Position numbers and translations under genes: made by a program
Notes under the pieces: model-generated
The model's input: only the letters and a program-made list of their open reading frames with translations
Database searches by the model: none
What the model was told of the DNA's origin: nothing
Source: Embleya sp049739465
GTDB lineage: Bacteria; Actinomycetota; Actinomycetes; Streptomycetales; Streptomycetaceae
DNA: 64,000 nt
NCBI RefSeq assembly: GCF_049739465.1
Contig: NZ_JBMHHY010000009.1
Span: 186,001 to 250,000 of the forward strand
Direction: 5' to 3'
Shown here: positions 25,593-34,768 of the stretch, one piece after another
Position numbering within the stretch: position 1 is the first letter of the stretch
Layout: each line of letters starts with the position of its first letter

Positions 25593-26741
25593 CTACCGGC
25601 TCGGCTGGGCGAACTGCCGGGCGATGACCATGCGTTGGATCTGGTTGGTGCCCTCGAAGATCTGCATGATCTTGGCTTCACGCATATAGCGCTCGACCGG
25701 GAACTCGCGCGTGTAGCCGCAACCGCCGAAGACCTGGACCGCGTCCGTGGTGACCTGCATCGCCGCGTCGGTGGCGATCAGCTTGGCCACGCTGGCCTGG
25801 CGGCTGTACGGCCGGCCCAGATCGCGGCGCCGGGCCGCGTCCAGGTAGGTGGCCCGGGCCGAGTCGACCGCGGCGGCCATGTCGGCGAGCAGGAAGCCCA
25901 GGCCCTGGTGGTCGACGATTCGCCGGCCGAACGTGGTGCGCTCGTTGGCGTACTCGACCGCGGCGTCCAACGCCGCCTGGGCCAGCCCGGTGGCACACGC
26001 CGCGATGCCCAGTCGGCCCGAGTCGAGGGCGCTGAGCGCGATGGCCAACCCCTGACCCTCCGCGCCGATCAGCCGATCCCGTTCGAGGACCGCGCCGTCC
26101 CAGAACGCACTGGTGGTGGGCACCGCGTTGAGGCCCATCTTCTCCTCCGGCCGACCGAAGGCCAGGCCCTCGGTCGCGCCCGGCGCCAGGAAGCAGGAGA
26201 TGCCCCGGCTGCCCTCGCCGGTGCGGGCGAACAGCGCGTAGAAGTCCGCCTTTCCGCCGTGCGTGATCCACGCCTTGGTGCCGGTGACCCGGTATCCGTC
26301 GGCGATCGGCCGGGCCTTGCAGACGATCGCGGCGGCGTCCGAACCCGCGTGCGCCTCGGACAGGCTGTAGCCGCCGATCAGCCGCCCCTCCAGCATCTCG
26401 GGCAGCCACTTCTCCCGCTGCTCGGTGGATCCGTAGGTGGCCACCGGGAAGCAGGCCAGGGTATGCACGCTGGTGGCCACCGCCACCGCCGCCCAGCGCG
26501 CGGCGAGTTCCTCCAGGACCTGGAGGTAGACCTCGTACGGCTGCCCGCCGCCGCCGTCCTCCTCCGGGTAGGGCAGCCCGAGCAGGCCCACCTCGCCCAG
26601 GATCGTGAACAACCCCTCCGGATACGACTCCTCACGCTCGTGCCGGGCCACTCTGGGCGCGAGTTCGCGGTCGGCGACGGTGCGGGTGAGGTCGAGCAGA
26701 TCCTCGGCGTCCCGGGTCGGCAGGAGGCGGTCGACGGTCAC
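25593..26741 (-). CDS. Acyl-CoA dehydrogenase
   Basis: 382 residues, standard length. Landmarks: FAD-binding SEAHAGSDAA and VTGTKAWITHG, a C-terminal helical domain, the quinone-like turn QVFGGCGYTREFPVERYMR, and the catalytic Glu in KIMQIFEGTNQIQRM, the position used by short-/branched-chain members. The GTG at 26741 has CCGGAG 5 bases upstream. It lies 51 bp downstream of the ferredoxin oxidoreductase gene on the same strand, so the pair may convert an amino-acid-derived 2-oxoacid to acyl-CoA and then to the enoyl-CoA. Exact chain specificity is not readable. Confidence 0.94.
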   Translation of the reverse strand: MTVDRLLPTRDAEDLLDLTRTVADRELAPRVARHEREESYPEGLFTILGEVGLLGLPYPEEDGGGGQPYEVYLQVLEELAARWAAVAVATSVHTLACFPVATYGSTEQREKWLPEMLEGRLIGGYSLSEAHAGSDAAAIVCKARPIADGYRVTGTKAWITHGGKADFYALFARTGEGSRGISCFLAPGATEGLAFGRPEEKMGLNAVPTTSAFWDGAVLERDRLIGAEGQGLAIALSALDSGRLGIAACATGLAQAALDAAVEYANERTTFGRRIVDHQGLGFLLADMAAAVDSARATYLDAARRRDLGRPYSRQASVAKLIATDAAMQVTTDAVQVFGGCGYTREFPVERYMREAKIMQIFEGTNQIQRMVIARQFAQPSR

Positions 26742-26792
26742 GGCTGCTCCGGAGGTCGGGGGTGGGCGGGGCGGCGGGGGTGCCGGTCGAGG

Positions 26793-29700
26793 TCAGCCGG
26801 CCGCGACGAGCGGCGGGCCGGAGGGGGCCGACTGCGCTGCGGGCGCGGTCAGTTCGGCCAGTGCGGTACGCGCCGCCGTGCGGTATTCGGCGACCCGGGC
26901 CAGCTTGATGTCCTCGTAGCCGCGGATCGTCTCGGGCAGGGCGACCAGGGCGATCACCTCGGCCACGTTGTCCGCGGTCAGCGACCGCAGCGCACCCCGG
27001 ACCAGGTCGCGGTATTCGGCGACCAGTTCGCGCTCGACCCGACGCACCTCGGCGTAGCCGAACAGGTCCCAGCGGGTGCCGCGCAGGCCGCGCGCCGCGC
27101 GCAGCGCCCGGAAGGCGGGTACCGCCGTGCGGCGCAGCCGGATCTTGCGGTTCATCCCGAGGTAGCGCAGCACCGGCGGGTGCAGCAGTACGGACACCGC
27201 CGCGTCCGGGCCGAACTCGGCGTCACGCCGGGCCTGTTCGACCGGGTCCAGGTGCAGCCGGGCGACCTCGTACTCGTCCTTGTAGGCCATCAGGTGGTGC
27301 AGCGCCTTCGCGTACGCCACCGCGACCCGTGCACCGCCCGCGGCGCCCGCCCGGTCGACCGCGAGGGTGCGGATCGTCCGTACGTCGTCGGCGTATCGGC
27401 GGGCGTAGGCCGCGTCCTGGTAGCCCGTCAGGTCGGCGATCCGGGTGCCGAGCACCTCGCGCAGCGCCGCGTCGCCGCCGGCGCGGTCGGCCAGTGCCAT
27501 CGCGGCCGGGTCCACTGCGACCACCGGGAGCGGCGGGGCCGCGACCGCCGCGGCGAGCACCGCGGCCGGGTCCACGGCCATCGCCCGACCCCAGCGGAAG
27601 GCGGCCAGGTTCTTCTCGACCGCCGCGCCGTTGAGGGTGATCGCCGCCTCGATGGAGTCCGCGGTCAGCGGCAGGCAGCCGTGCTGGAACGCGGCGCCGA
27701 TCAGGATCATGTTGGCCGGCATGTGGTCGGCGAACAGCGCCTCGGCCAGGCCGAGCGCATCCAGGTGCAGGTTGTCCGCCCGCCGGGTCGCCGCGTCGAT
27801 CCGGGCCAGTGTCTCGGCCGGCGAACCGGGCAGCGCGATCTGGTTGGTCACCATCGCGGCGGTCGGCACGATCGCGGTGTTGACCACGGCCACGGTGCGC
27901 TCCGGGTCGGCGGTGGCCAGGTTGCTCTCCGCCGCGGTGCCCAGCACGTCGAAGCCGATCAGCACGTCGGCGCCGGCCCGCGAGGCGCGCAGCGCGCCGG
28001 TGATCGGGCGGTCGGAGATGCGCAGGTCGGACACCACCGGGCCGCCCTTTTGGGCAAGTCCGGTCTGCTCCAGGCCGGCCGCGTACAGCCCGTCCAGGTG
28101 TGCGGCCATCTGCAGGATCGAGGACACGGTGACCACGCCGGTCCCACCGATGCCGGGCATCCGCACCAGCAGGTCGGCCGAGGCGAACCGGCTGGTCGGG
28201 GCCGCCGGTCGCAGCGGCAGGTCGGGTATCGCACGGGCCTTGCGGGTGCCCGGCTCGACCAGCAGGAAGGACGGGCAGTCGCCGTTCAGGCAGCTGAAGT
28301 CCGAGTTGCACGAGCCCTGGTGGATGTGCGTCTTGCGGCCGAACTCGGTGTCCACCGGCTGCACCGACAGGCACGAGGACTTGTCGCCGCAGTCCCCGCA
28401 GCCCTCGCACACCCGCTCGTTGATCACCACCTTCTCGGCCGGCGTGGGCAACTGCCCGCGCTTGCGCAGCCGGCGTTCCTCGGCCGCGCACCGGTCGTCG
28501 TGGATCAGCACGGTCACCCCGTCGACGGCGGCCAACTCGAGCTCCACCGCCGCGATGTCGTCCCGGTGCCGGACGCTCGCGATCGGCGCGAGGCGAACTC
28601 CCCGGTAGCCGCGCGGGTCGTCGGTGGTGACCACCACCTGCCGCACCCCCTCGACCGCGAGCAGCCGGGTCAACGCCGGTACGTCCAGGCGCCCTTCGGC
28701 CTTTTGACCACCCGTCATCGCGACCGCGTCGTTGTACAGCAGCTTGTAGGTCATCTTGGTGCCCGCCGCCACCGCCGCGCGGATCGCCAGCGAACCGGAG
28801 TGGTGGAACGTGCCGTCGCCCAGGTTCTGCACGAAGTGCTTGTCGTCGGTGAACGGCGCCAGGCCGATCCACTGGGCACCCTCGCCGCCCATCTGGGTCA
28901 GCCCGAGCTGATGTCCTCGGCCCTTGCCGTCCAGCGCGATCATCACGTGGCAGCCGATGCCGACGCCGACCAGGGTGTCGTCGGCGGTGCGGGTGGAGGC
29001 GTTGTGCGGACAGCCGGAACAAAAGTACGGGGTGCGCGAGGCCAGCATCGGCAGCGCGATCCGGGACGGGCGCTTGGGGGCGAGCGAGGCGAGGTAGGTG
29101 GTGGCCGCCTCGGGCAGCCGGTCGGCGCCGAGTCGGGCGGCGATCGCGCGGGCCACCTCGTCCGCGCCGAGCGTGCCGCGCGCGGTGAGCAGCGGCCGGC
29201 CGGTGTCGTCCCGGCGGCCGACGATCCGCGGCGCGTCCGGGCGGCGGTAGAGCGCCTCCTTGAGCCGGGCCTCCAGGAACGGCACCTTGTCCTCGACCAC
29301 CAGGACCTCGTCCAGGCCGGCGGTGAGCTCCGCCAACTCCGCGTCGTCCAGGGGGAACGGCATGCCGATCCGGATCAGCCGGACGTCGAGGGCGGCGTCC
29401 GGGTCCAGGCCGAGGTCGGCCAGCGCGCGGCGGACCACGGAGAACGACACGCCGGCGGCGAGGATGCCCAGGCGGGCGTCGGGGGTGTCGTGCACGACCT
29501 TGTTGAGGCCGTGCTCGCGGGCGTAGGCGCGGGCCAGGTCGAGCCGGCGGGTGATCAGGTCGTGCTCGGCGTCGAGCGCGGCCGGGCCGACCAGCGTCGG
29601 CAGCGTGCCGCGCTTGGTCGCCGCCGGGACCGGGATGTCCTTGCCCCACCGGGAGACATCCACCGTGGTCGACGCGTCGGCGATGTCCGCGACGATCTTC

Positions 29701-30308
29701 AGCCCGGTCCACAGCCCGCACGCGCGCGACATGGCGACCGCGTGCAGCCCGAACTCGACGATCTCGCCGACCGTGCCCGGCGCGAGCAGCGGCATCGACA
29801 GGCTTTCCATCATCGGCTCGCACGAACTGGGCACCGTCGAGGACTTGCTGCCCGGGTCGTCGCCGATCCAGGCCACCGCGCCGCCGAGCGGGGCGGTGCC
29901 GGCCATGGTGGCGTGCCGGATGGCATCGGCGGCCCGGTCCAGGCCCGGGTTCTTGCCGTACCAGAACCCGGTCACCCCGGCGTGCCGGGCGCCCGGCGTC
30001 TGGTCCACCAACTGGGTCCCGGCCACGGCGGTCGCGGCCAGCTCCTCGTTGAGCCCGGCCTGGAACACCACACCGGCCGGGTCCAGGAAACGCTTGGCGC
30101 GCCCCATCTCCAGGTCCACGCCGCCGAGCGGCGAGCCCTGGTAGCCGCTGACGAAGATCCGGGTGTCCAGGCCGCGCTCGGTGTCGAGCCGGCGCTGCTC
30201 CAGGGTCAGTCGGATCAGCGCCTGCACGCCGGAGATCAGCACGCGGCCCCGGTCGGCGGTGTACTTGTCGTCCAGTGACACCGAAGGCGAAGCCTGATCT
30301 GCACGCAC
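26793..30308 (-). CDS. Indolepyruvate ferredoxin oxidoreductase family protein (fused subunits)
   Basis: 1171 residues, a single-chain 2-oxoacid:ferredoxin oxidoreductase. N-terminal pyrimidine domain (IFVSGYQGSPLGGVD), TPP-binding domain with GIGCHVMIALDG and NLGDGTFHHSG, a cysteine cluster VCEGCGDCGDKSSCLSVQ plus CNSDFSCLNGDCPSF for [4Fe-4S] centres, then the gamma domain starting MPGIGGTGVVTVSSIL. The order and length match the fused IorA/IorB-type enzymes that decarboxylate aryl or branched 2-oxoacids to acyl-CoA, reducing ferredoxin. GTG at 30308 is fixed by GGAGG at 30314-30318. The acyl-CoA dehydrogenase downstream supports a role in amino-acid catabolism. Confidence 0.93.
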   Translation of the reverse strand: MRADQASPSVSLDDKYTADRGRVLISGVQALIRLTLEQRRLDTERGLDTRIFVSGYQGSPLGGVDLEMGRAKRFLDPAGVVFQAGLNEELAATAVAGTQLVDQTPGARHAGVTGFWYGKNPGLDRAADAIRHATMAGTAPLGGAVAWIGDDPGSKSSTVPSSCEPMMESLSMPLLAPGTVGEIVEFGLHAVAMSRACGLWTGLKIVADIADASTTVDVSRWGKDIPVPAATKRGTLPTLVGPAALDAEHDLITRRLDLARAYAREHGLNKVVHDTPDARLGILAAGVSFSVVRRALADLGLDPDAALDVRLIRIGMPFPLDDAELAELTAGLDEVLVVEDKVPFLEARLKEALYRRPDAPRIVGRRDDTGRPLLTARGTLGADEVARAIAARLGADRLPEAATTYLASLAPKRPSRIALPMLASRTPYFCSGCPHNASTRTADDTLVGVGIGCHVMIALDGKGRGHQLGLTQMGGEGAQWIGLAPFTDDKHFVQNLGDGTFHHSGSLAIRAAVAAGTKMTYKLLYNDAVAMTGGQKAEGRLDVPALTRLLAVEGVRQVVVTTDDPRGYRGVRLAPIASVRHRDDIAAVELELAAVDGVTVLIHDDRCAAEERRLRKRGQLPTPAEKVVINERVCEGCGDCGDKSSCLSVQPVDTEFGRKTHIHQGSCNSDFSCLNGDCPSFLLVEPGTRKARAIPDLPLRPAAPTSRFASADLLVRMPGIGGTGVVTVSSILQMAAHLDGLYAAGLEQTGLAQKGGPVVSDLRISDRPITGALRASRAGADVLIGFDVLGTAAESNLATADPERTVAVVNTAIVPTAAMVTNQIALPGSPAETLARIDAATRRADNLHLDALGLAEALFADHMPANMILIGAAFQHGCLPLTADSIEAAITLNGAAVEKNLAAFRWGRAMAVDPAAVLAAAVAAPPLPVVAVDPAAMALADRAGGDAALREVLGTRIADLTGYQDAAYARRYADDVRTIRTLAVDRAGAAGGARVAVAYAKALHHLMAYKDEYEVARLHLDPVEQARRDAEFGPDAAVSVLLHPPVLRYLGMNRKIRLRRTAVPAFRALRAARGLRGTRWDLFGYAEVRRVERELVAEYRDLVRGALRSLTADNVAEVIALVALPETIRGYEDIKLARVAEYRTAARTALAELTAPAAQSAPSGPPLVAAG

Positions 30309-30579
30309 GGAAGCCTCCGTCGAAACCGGATGGGGTGGGGTGGGGTTCGGCAAGCACACCAATGGCGCCGGCAGGACGCAAGTACCTTGCGGCAAATTGC
30401 CATGAAGACGCAAAGATCTTGCTGCCTCAGCGTGTCGATCCGCTTTAGTTTGCGTGTGAACCACGTCACCAGGGGGTCGGTGCCCGGCCGCTCCGTTCCG
30501 GGCGCGCTCGCTTCGGGTAGCGATGGACCGGGTGTGGACGGTCCGGTCCGCGTGGTTGGGCGAAACGAGGTGGCGGCGC

Positions 30580-31365
30580 ATGGGCGACCCGGCGGTGACG
30601 GTGCGCGAACTGGGCGGGCTCGACGAGTTCCGCGAGGTCGAGCGGCTGTACGACGAGATCTGGCCACCGGCGCCGGGGCAGGGCCATGCGGTGGCCGCCG
30701 AGTTGTTGCGGGCGCTCGCGCACGCGGGCAACTACGTCGCCGGGGCGTATCGGGACGGCCGCCTGGTCGGCGCCACGGTCGCATTCTTCGGCGCGCCGCT
30801 CGGCGAGACGTTGCACTCGCACGTCACCGGCGTGCTGCCCGCGAGCGGCGGGGTGGGCTTCGCGCTCAAGACCCATCAGCGCGACTGGGCGCTGGCGCGG
30901 GGGTTGCGGCGGATCACCTGGACGTACGACCCGCTGATCCGCCGCAATGCCTACTTCAACCTGGTCAAGCTGGGCGCGCGGCCCGAGGAGTACCTGCCCG
31001 ACTTCTACGGCGAGATGGTCGACCGGGTCAACGAGGGCGACCCGAGCGATCGGGTGTTGGCCGTCTGGGAGCTGGACGACCCGAGGGTCCGCGCCGCCGT
31101 ACGCCGGGAGCCGCCACCGGCGCCGCCGTGCGCTGCCGGGGTGGCACTGGCGGAGCGGGACGGGATGCCGGTGGTCGGGCGTACGGACGCCGCGGTCGTG
31201 CTGGTCGGGGTGCCCGCCGACATCGAGGCGATCCGGCGGGTCGACGCGACCGCGGCCCGGGCCTGGCGACTCGCGCTGCGCGAGGTGCTCGGTGGGCTGT
31301 TGGCCGCCGGGGGAGTGGTGGTGGGCTTCGATCGGGAGGTGGGCTATCTGGTCGGGCGGCGCTAG
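30580..31365 (+). CDS. COG3375-type GNAT-like protein
   Basis: 261 residues. The N-terminal half is GNAT-like (YVAGAYRDGRLVGATVAFFG, then HSHVTGVLPASGGVGFALK), with the distinctive family text TWTYDPLIRRNAYFNLVKLG and YLPDFYGEMVDRVNEGD, which matches the uncharacterised COG3375 group of predicted acetyltransferases. The usual Q/RxxGxG/A loop is weak, so enzymatic activity is uncertain. ATG at 30580 is preceded by GAGGTGG. Its TAG stop is directly adjacent to the TAG of the convergent SGNH gene, with no base between them. Confidence 0.8.
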   Translation: MGDPAVTVRELGGLDEFREVERLYDEIWPPAPGQGHAVAAELLRALAHAGNYVAGAYRDGRLVGATVAFFGAPLGETLHSHVTGVLPASGGVGFALKTHQRDWALARGLRRITWTYDPLIRRNAYFNLVKLGARPEEYLPDFYGEMVDRVNEGDPSDRVLAVWELDDPRVRAAVRREPPPAPPCAAGVALAERDGMPVVGRTDAAVVLVGVPADIEAIRRVDATAARAWRLALREVLGGLLAAGGVVVGFDREVGYLVGRR

Positions 31366-32175
31366 CTAGTGGGTCAACGCTCCGGTGGTGGCCTGGAGTT
31401 CGGGGAAGTAGCCGTCACTCTGACCGGTGCTGGTGGGGTGGTACGACTCGTCGATCGGGAAGGTGATGCCGTTGATCCACTCGTCGGACCCGCACACCCC
31501 GTGTCCGGCGAACCGGTTGCGCACGTCGGCGAAGTCGGCGTTCGCGGCGCTCGCGCGGCCTCGGGTGACGTCGGCCAGCGTGTCGGCGGCCTGGTTCAGC
31601 ACGGTGCGCTTGGCGTCGCTCATGCCCAGGAAGCACGAGCCGAGTTCGAACAGTCGCGGGTAACCCAACACCACCAGGCGGGCGTTCGGGGCCCGGTTGT
31701 GGATCTGTGCGTAGGTGGCGTCCAGGTCGGCGGGCAGCTTGGTGGTCGCGTAGGTCTTGGCCTTGGTCACGGCCGCGGAGCAATCGCCGTCCGAGCCGAA
31801 CAGGCACGACTTGACGGTGTCCACGAAACCGGCGTCGTTGCCGCCGATGCTGATGGTCACCAAGGACGTGGCCCCGTTGAGCGCGGCCAGTTGGCCGTTG
31901 CGGACGTCGGCGGTCTTCGCGCCGGAACAGGCCGCGAAGGTGAAATTGCCGCCGGGGTGGCTGTTGTTCCACAACACGGGGTAGGCGTTGGCGCTGCGCT
32001 TGCAGGAGCCGCTGTCGGAGAAGTAGTCGCCGGCGCCGACACCGGCGCTGTACGAGTCCCCGAGCGCGACATAGTTCGACGCGGCGGCGGCGTGGGCGGT
32101 CGGCGCGGCGAATCCGGTCAGCGCGACGACGGCGGCGACGGCCGCGATGGACGTGGTGCGAGGCAACGAGAGCAC
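31366..32175 (-). CDS. Secreted SGNH/GDSL esterase-lipase
   Basis: 269 residues with a Sec signal peptide (VVALTGFAAPTAHA, cleavage near AHA-AAAS). Mature blocks: GDSYSAGVG (block I nucleophile Ser), Gly in ACSGAKT (block II), SIGGNDAGF (block III Asn) and the His of DESYHPTSTGQ (block V). Six cysteines could form the three disulfides known in streptomycete extracellular lipases of this family. GTG at 32175 has AGGAGA 6-7 bases upstream. Likely releases fatty acids or acyl groups from extracellular esters; the natural substrate is unknown. Confidence 0.93.
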   Translation of the reverse strand: MLSLPRTTSIAAVAAVVALTGFAAPTAHAAAASNYVALGDSYSAGVGAGDYFSDSGSCKRSANAYPVLWNNSHPGGNFTFAACSGAKTADVRNGQLAALNGATSLVTISIGGNDAGFVDTVKSCLFGSDGDCSAAVTKAKTYATTKLPADLDATYAQIHNRAPNARLVVLGYPRLFELGSCFLGMSDAKRTVLNQAADTLADVTRGRASAANADFADVRNRFAGHGVCGSDEWINGITFPIDESYHPTSTGQSDGYFPELQATTGALTH

Positions 32176-32417
32176 GGATGGTCTCCTAGGCAGACGTTGG
32201 GGGGACGCTGCCGGGCGGCATCGACGGCGACGCCGCGATACTCGAACGTGTCACCGGTCCGATGCCCGAGCCGGGCCGCCCGATCGACGTCCGACTCGTC
32301 CGTAGTCGTCACCCTTGGCACTCCGCTTTGCGCACACATCGTCCCGTCTCGACTACACCGGTGCATAGAAGGATTTCGGCCCCATGACGGGACCGATCAC
32401 CACGAACGGAGCAAGTC

Positions 32418-32933
32418 CTGAACGCCACTTCCGCCCATACGATCCGTGCCGCCGAACCGGGCGACCTCGAGGCGTGCGCGCGGTTGTTGCTGCTGCACGA
32501 GCCGGGTGCCGACGGCCTCGCTCGCGTCCGGAGCTGGTCCGACCGCCCGGACGCCTGCTTCCTGGTGGCAACGGACCGGGCTGGGACGGTGGTTGGCTAC
32601 GCCCGCGCGCTGCACCTGGACCCGTCCCCGACCGCCCCGATCGGCTACTACCTGGCCGGAATCGTGGTCGACCCGGCGGCCCGAGGGCAGGGCCTGGGCC
32701 ACCAATTGACCTCGGCGCGCCTCGACTGGATCGCCGAACGCGCGTCGTCCGCCTGGTACTTCGCCAACGCCCGCAACACCGCCTCGCTGCGCCTGCACGA
32801 GGTGCTCGGCTTCCACGAGGAGACCCGCGAATTCGCGATCCCCGGTGTCGAGTTCACCGGCGGCGAGGGCGTGCTGTGCCACCGCACGCTGCGCGGTGCG
32901 CCGTGCCCCGAGGACCGGGCGCACCGGCCCTGA
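32418..32933 (+). CDS. GNAT acetyltransferase, probable CTG start
   Basis: 171 residues with a single GNAT fold: TIRAAEPGDLEACARLL at the N-terminus, GYYLAGIVVDPAARGQGLGHQL (acetyl-CoA loop, R/QxxGxG) and WYFANARNTASLRLHEVLGF (motif B). The conserved N-terminal strand requires translation from at least residue 8. Upstream in frame there is no ATG, GTG or TTG before the TGA at 32385-32387, but CTG at 32418 is preceded by GGAG (32407-32410) at 7 bases. The first TTG in frame, at 32484, would delete the first strand. Hence the CTG start. Substrate unknown. Confidence 0.78.
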   Translation: MNATSAHTIRAAEPGDLEACARLLLLHEPGADGLARVRSWSDRPDACFLVATDRAGTVVGYARALHLDPSPTAPIGYYLAGIVVDPAARGQGLGHQLTSARLDWIAERASSAWYFANARNTASLRLHEVLGFHEETREFAIPGVEFTGGEGVLCHRTLRGAPCPEDRAHRP

Positions 32934-33118
32934 CGGCATCGGTGCCATCGCCGGCGCCGGGCGCGGCACTGGCCTCGGCCGGCCTGAAGTCGAGTCCGGC
33001 GACCGGCCCCGCGAGGATCCCGAGCCCGATCCGCCGCCGGGGGCCCGGCTGCGGGTCGGGTGCCGTCATCCGTCATCCGACTCCACGCCGTCGGTTCGGT
33101 GAACGAACCCGACCTGGT

Positions 33119-33664
33119 TCAGGCCGATTTCCCGGCAAACGTCCAACCCGGATGCTCGGCCCGGAGGAGCGGGAGATGCTCGGCCCAGGCGTCGGCGGCG
33201 AGCGGTAGCGCGGCGCGAATACCGATCCGCTCACCGTCGTCGATCTCGAACCCCCACGAGAACCCGACCAGCGGCACCACATGCGGCTCGACGCGCTCGG
33301 CCATCGGCGTCCAGGCCAGGAACGTATGCGCGAGCCAGGAGAGCGGCTTGCGGTCGAACCGGGCCGGGGAGTCGAACAGGGTCGGCGCGAGGCCGAAGTA
33401 GCAGTACGGGGATCGCGCGGCGGCGAACAGCGGGAACGGGTCCATCTCGAAGCCGGCGCCGTCCGACGCGCCGTCGGTGGAACGGACCAGCTGCACCCAG
33501 CCGAACAGTGCGCCGTAGCCGCGTCCGGGGAAGTCGATCCGCGCGGTGAGGCACGGGAAGTCCCGGGCCTCCTCGGTCTGTCCGACCGCCGCCGGATCGT
33601 CGACCCGCTCGACGGCCACCCGCACCGAACCACTCTTACCCTCGCGCGTGAACGGCAGGATCAT
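33119..33664 (-). CDS. Hypothetical protein, 181 aa
   Basis: Soluble, rich in Phe, Trp and Pro, with no TM segment or known motif (DFPCLTARIDFPGRGYGALF, FSWGFEIDDGERIGIRAALP). Strong coding bias and a normal ATG at 33664 support it as real. The text looks like a conserved actinobacterial hypothetical, but I cannot name a family or function. An inverted repeat at 33748-33769 lies about 85 bp upstream and could be its operator. Confidence 0.7.
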   Translation of the reverse strand: MILPFTREGKSGSVRVAVERVDDPAAVGQTEEARDFPCLTARIDFPGRGYGALFGWVQLVRSTDGASDGAGFEMDPFPLFAAARSPYCYFGLAPTLFDSPARFDRKPLSWLAHTFLAWTPMAERVEPHVVPLVGFSWGFEIDDGERIGIRAALPLAADAWAEHLPLLRAEHPGWTFAGKSA

Positions 33665-33747
33665 GCCGCCAACCTGCCGAAGCTTGTGGCCGACTACAAG
33701 ACCGAAACCGGTCGGCGGGAGCTGGTAGTAGCTCTCCGTGGTCGGGG

Positions 33748-33769
33748 TTCTGCCCGAAATCGGACAGAA
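33748..33769. promoter_or_regulatory. Inverted repeat, possible operator
   Basis: TTCTGCCCGA (33748-33757) and TCGGACAGAA (33760-33769), 9 of 10 positions complementary, 2-base spacer. It lies between the end of toxin-antitoxin-like operon A and the hypothetical gene, so it could be the operator of the latter or a weak terminator of the former. Confidence 0.45.
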
Positions 33770-33800
33770 TCCGCGCGCTGCGGGTGGATCACGCGGCCGG

Positions 33801-34001
33801 CTACGGCTGCTCGCTCCACAGCCGCGCCCATTTCGTGCTCCAGGCGGCGCGGTCGCCGACCCACCACTCGCGTTCGACGTCGTCCTCGGGCTCGTTCCTG
33901 CCGGGGTGCCGGGTGGCGTGCTCGCGGATTGCCTCGGTCAGGCCGGTGAACTGCTGCTCAAGGTCGGCGAGTGTCGGGGCGGTGTCGTGCGTGTCGTGCA
34001 T
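33801..34001 (-). CDS. Third gene of TA-like operon A, 66 aa
   Basis: A hydrophilic 66-residue protein (DTAPTLADLEQQFTGLTEAI, then EHATRHPGRNEPEDD and WSTKWARLWSEQP). The start at 34001 is preferred to the ATG at 34031 because similarity with the copy in operon B begins here. The predicted form is one amphipathic helix (residues 8-25), an acidic linker and a Trp-rich C-terminal helix. It follows the toxin-like gene by 64 bp on the same strand. No family known to me; its repeated position makes it a likely functional part of the module. Confidence 0.65.
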   Translation of the reverse strand: MHDTHDTAPTLADLEQQFTGLTEAIREHATRHPGRNEPEDDVEREWWVGDRAAWSTKWARLWSEQP

Positions 34002-34065
34002 CCGTCCGGTGCCACCCGCCAGGTCCGGCATCCGGCCGGCGGGTGCGGCGGCTTGCGATCCGGTG

Positions 34066-34305
34066 TCATGCCCCGATGGCCTTGAGCATGGTCACGACCA
34101 GGACGCTGCTGCTGATCTCGTACTCTGTGATGACACCTGCGAGGCATGCGCTTCGTCGGTCCTTGTTGCCGCGGATGGCGGCGCCCTGGGCGTAGGGGTT
34201 GCGGGCCATGTCGTGCACAGCGGTGTCGAACTCGCGGCGTGTCTTGGCGGACAGGGCGTTGTACTCGATGCGGGCGCGGTCGGTGTACTGCACGTAGTAG
34301 CTCAT
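34066..34305 (-). CDS. RelE/ParE-like toxin candidate A
   Basis: 79 residues. It starts YYVQYTDRARIEYNAL, has the helix TRREFDTAVHDMARNPYAQG, and ends in beta strands (GVITEYEISSSVLVVTMLKA), the order of the RelE/ParE toxin fold. The strand pair with an Arg/Lys-rich turn (IRGNKDRRSACLAG) occupies the place of the catalytic surface in RelE. The ATG at 34305 overlaps the stop of the upstream antitoxin-like gene (ATGA), as in many type II toxin-antitoxin operons. Toxicity is inferred only from fold-like text and operon form. Confidence 0.68.
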   Translation of the reverse strand: MSYYVQYTDRARIEYNALSAKTRREFDTAVHDMARNPYAQGAAIRGNKDRRSACLAGVITEYEISSSVLVVTMLKAIGA

Positions 34306-34595
34306 GGCTGCACGGGGTTTCCGTGTACGTCGACGACGCCGGTGAGGTCCCCGGATCGAACCCGCTCGGCGTCGGCTTCGATGCGGGCGCGCTCGTCGGG
34401 CGGGATGGCCCAGTGGGCGGCGAGGGGGGCGATGTCCAAGAGCGCCGCGTTGTTGATCTCCTTGTCGAATGCCTCGCGTTGGTCTTCGGGGAGCGCGGCG
34501 CGGATGTCGGCAAGGGTGCCGGGCAGTTTGGCGGGTCGTCCGTCGATGGTGGTGGTGAGGGTGGGCCGGTCGGGGTCACGGAGGTCGTTGTCCAT
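34302..34595 (-). CDS. Antitoxin-like protein A, 97 aa
   Basis: 97 residues with the central text GTLADIRAALPEDQREAFDK, reminiscent of actinobacterial DUF6247-type small proteins, and a conserved tail SGDLTGVVDVHGNPVQP that is echoed in operon B (AGDWTGVHNSDGTPFTP). No clear HTH or ribbon-helix-helix is seen. It is the first gene of operon A; ATG at 34595 with GGAGG (CACGGAGGTCG is on the opposite strand, so no strong ribosome site is claimed). Overlap with the toxin-like gene supports its role as partner. Confidence 0.62.
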   Translation of the reverse strand: MDNDLRDPDRPTLTTTIDGRPAKLPGTLADIRAALPEDQREAFDKEINNAALLDIAPLAAHWAIPPDERARIEADAERVRSGDLTGVVDVHGNPVQP

Positions 34596-34634
34596 GCCCC
34601 CAGCGTGGCATCGGGGCGTCCGCGATCGGTAGCC

Positions 34635-34671
34635 GGCGCACACGACCGGGGTACGCGACCGGCTGTGCGCC
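34635..34671 (-). promoter_or_regulatory. Long inverted repeat upstream of operon A
   Basis: GGCGCACA (34635-34642) and TGTGCGCC (34664-34671) form perfect 8-bp arms, start-to-start 29 bp, 40 bp upstream of the first gene of operon A. The surrounding about 45 bp are almost identical to the region upstream of operon B (35809-35845), including CGGTAGCCGGCG just before the left arm. Likely a shared operator. Confidence 0.65.
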
Positions 34672-34768
34672 CTGCGGCTCTGCGGCCCGCCGCCATCGTG
34701 GTGGGGGATTCGGTTGCCGGGTTTCGGTCCGGTCCGGCAGCTGCGGGTTGGGTTGATGCTACGACTTG

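Noticed and set aside
25635..30278. A 1547-codon open frame on the plus strand opposite the ferredoxin oxidoreductase and acyl-CoA dehydrogenase genes
   Set aside because: Its text is Arg/Gly/Val-rich with no domain; it is the antisense shadow of genes with full catalytic motifs, as expected at this GC content.
32854..33069. A 71-codon minus-strand frame between the CTG-start acetyltransferase and the hypothetical gene
   Set aside because: No ribosome site, low-complexity Ala/Gly/Pro text, and it overlaps the acetyltransferase 3' end.
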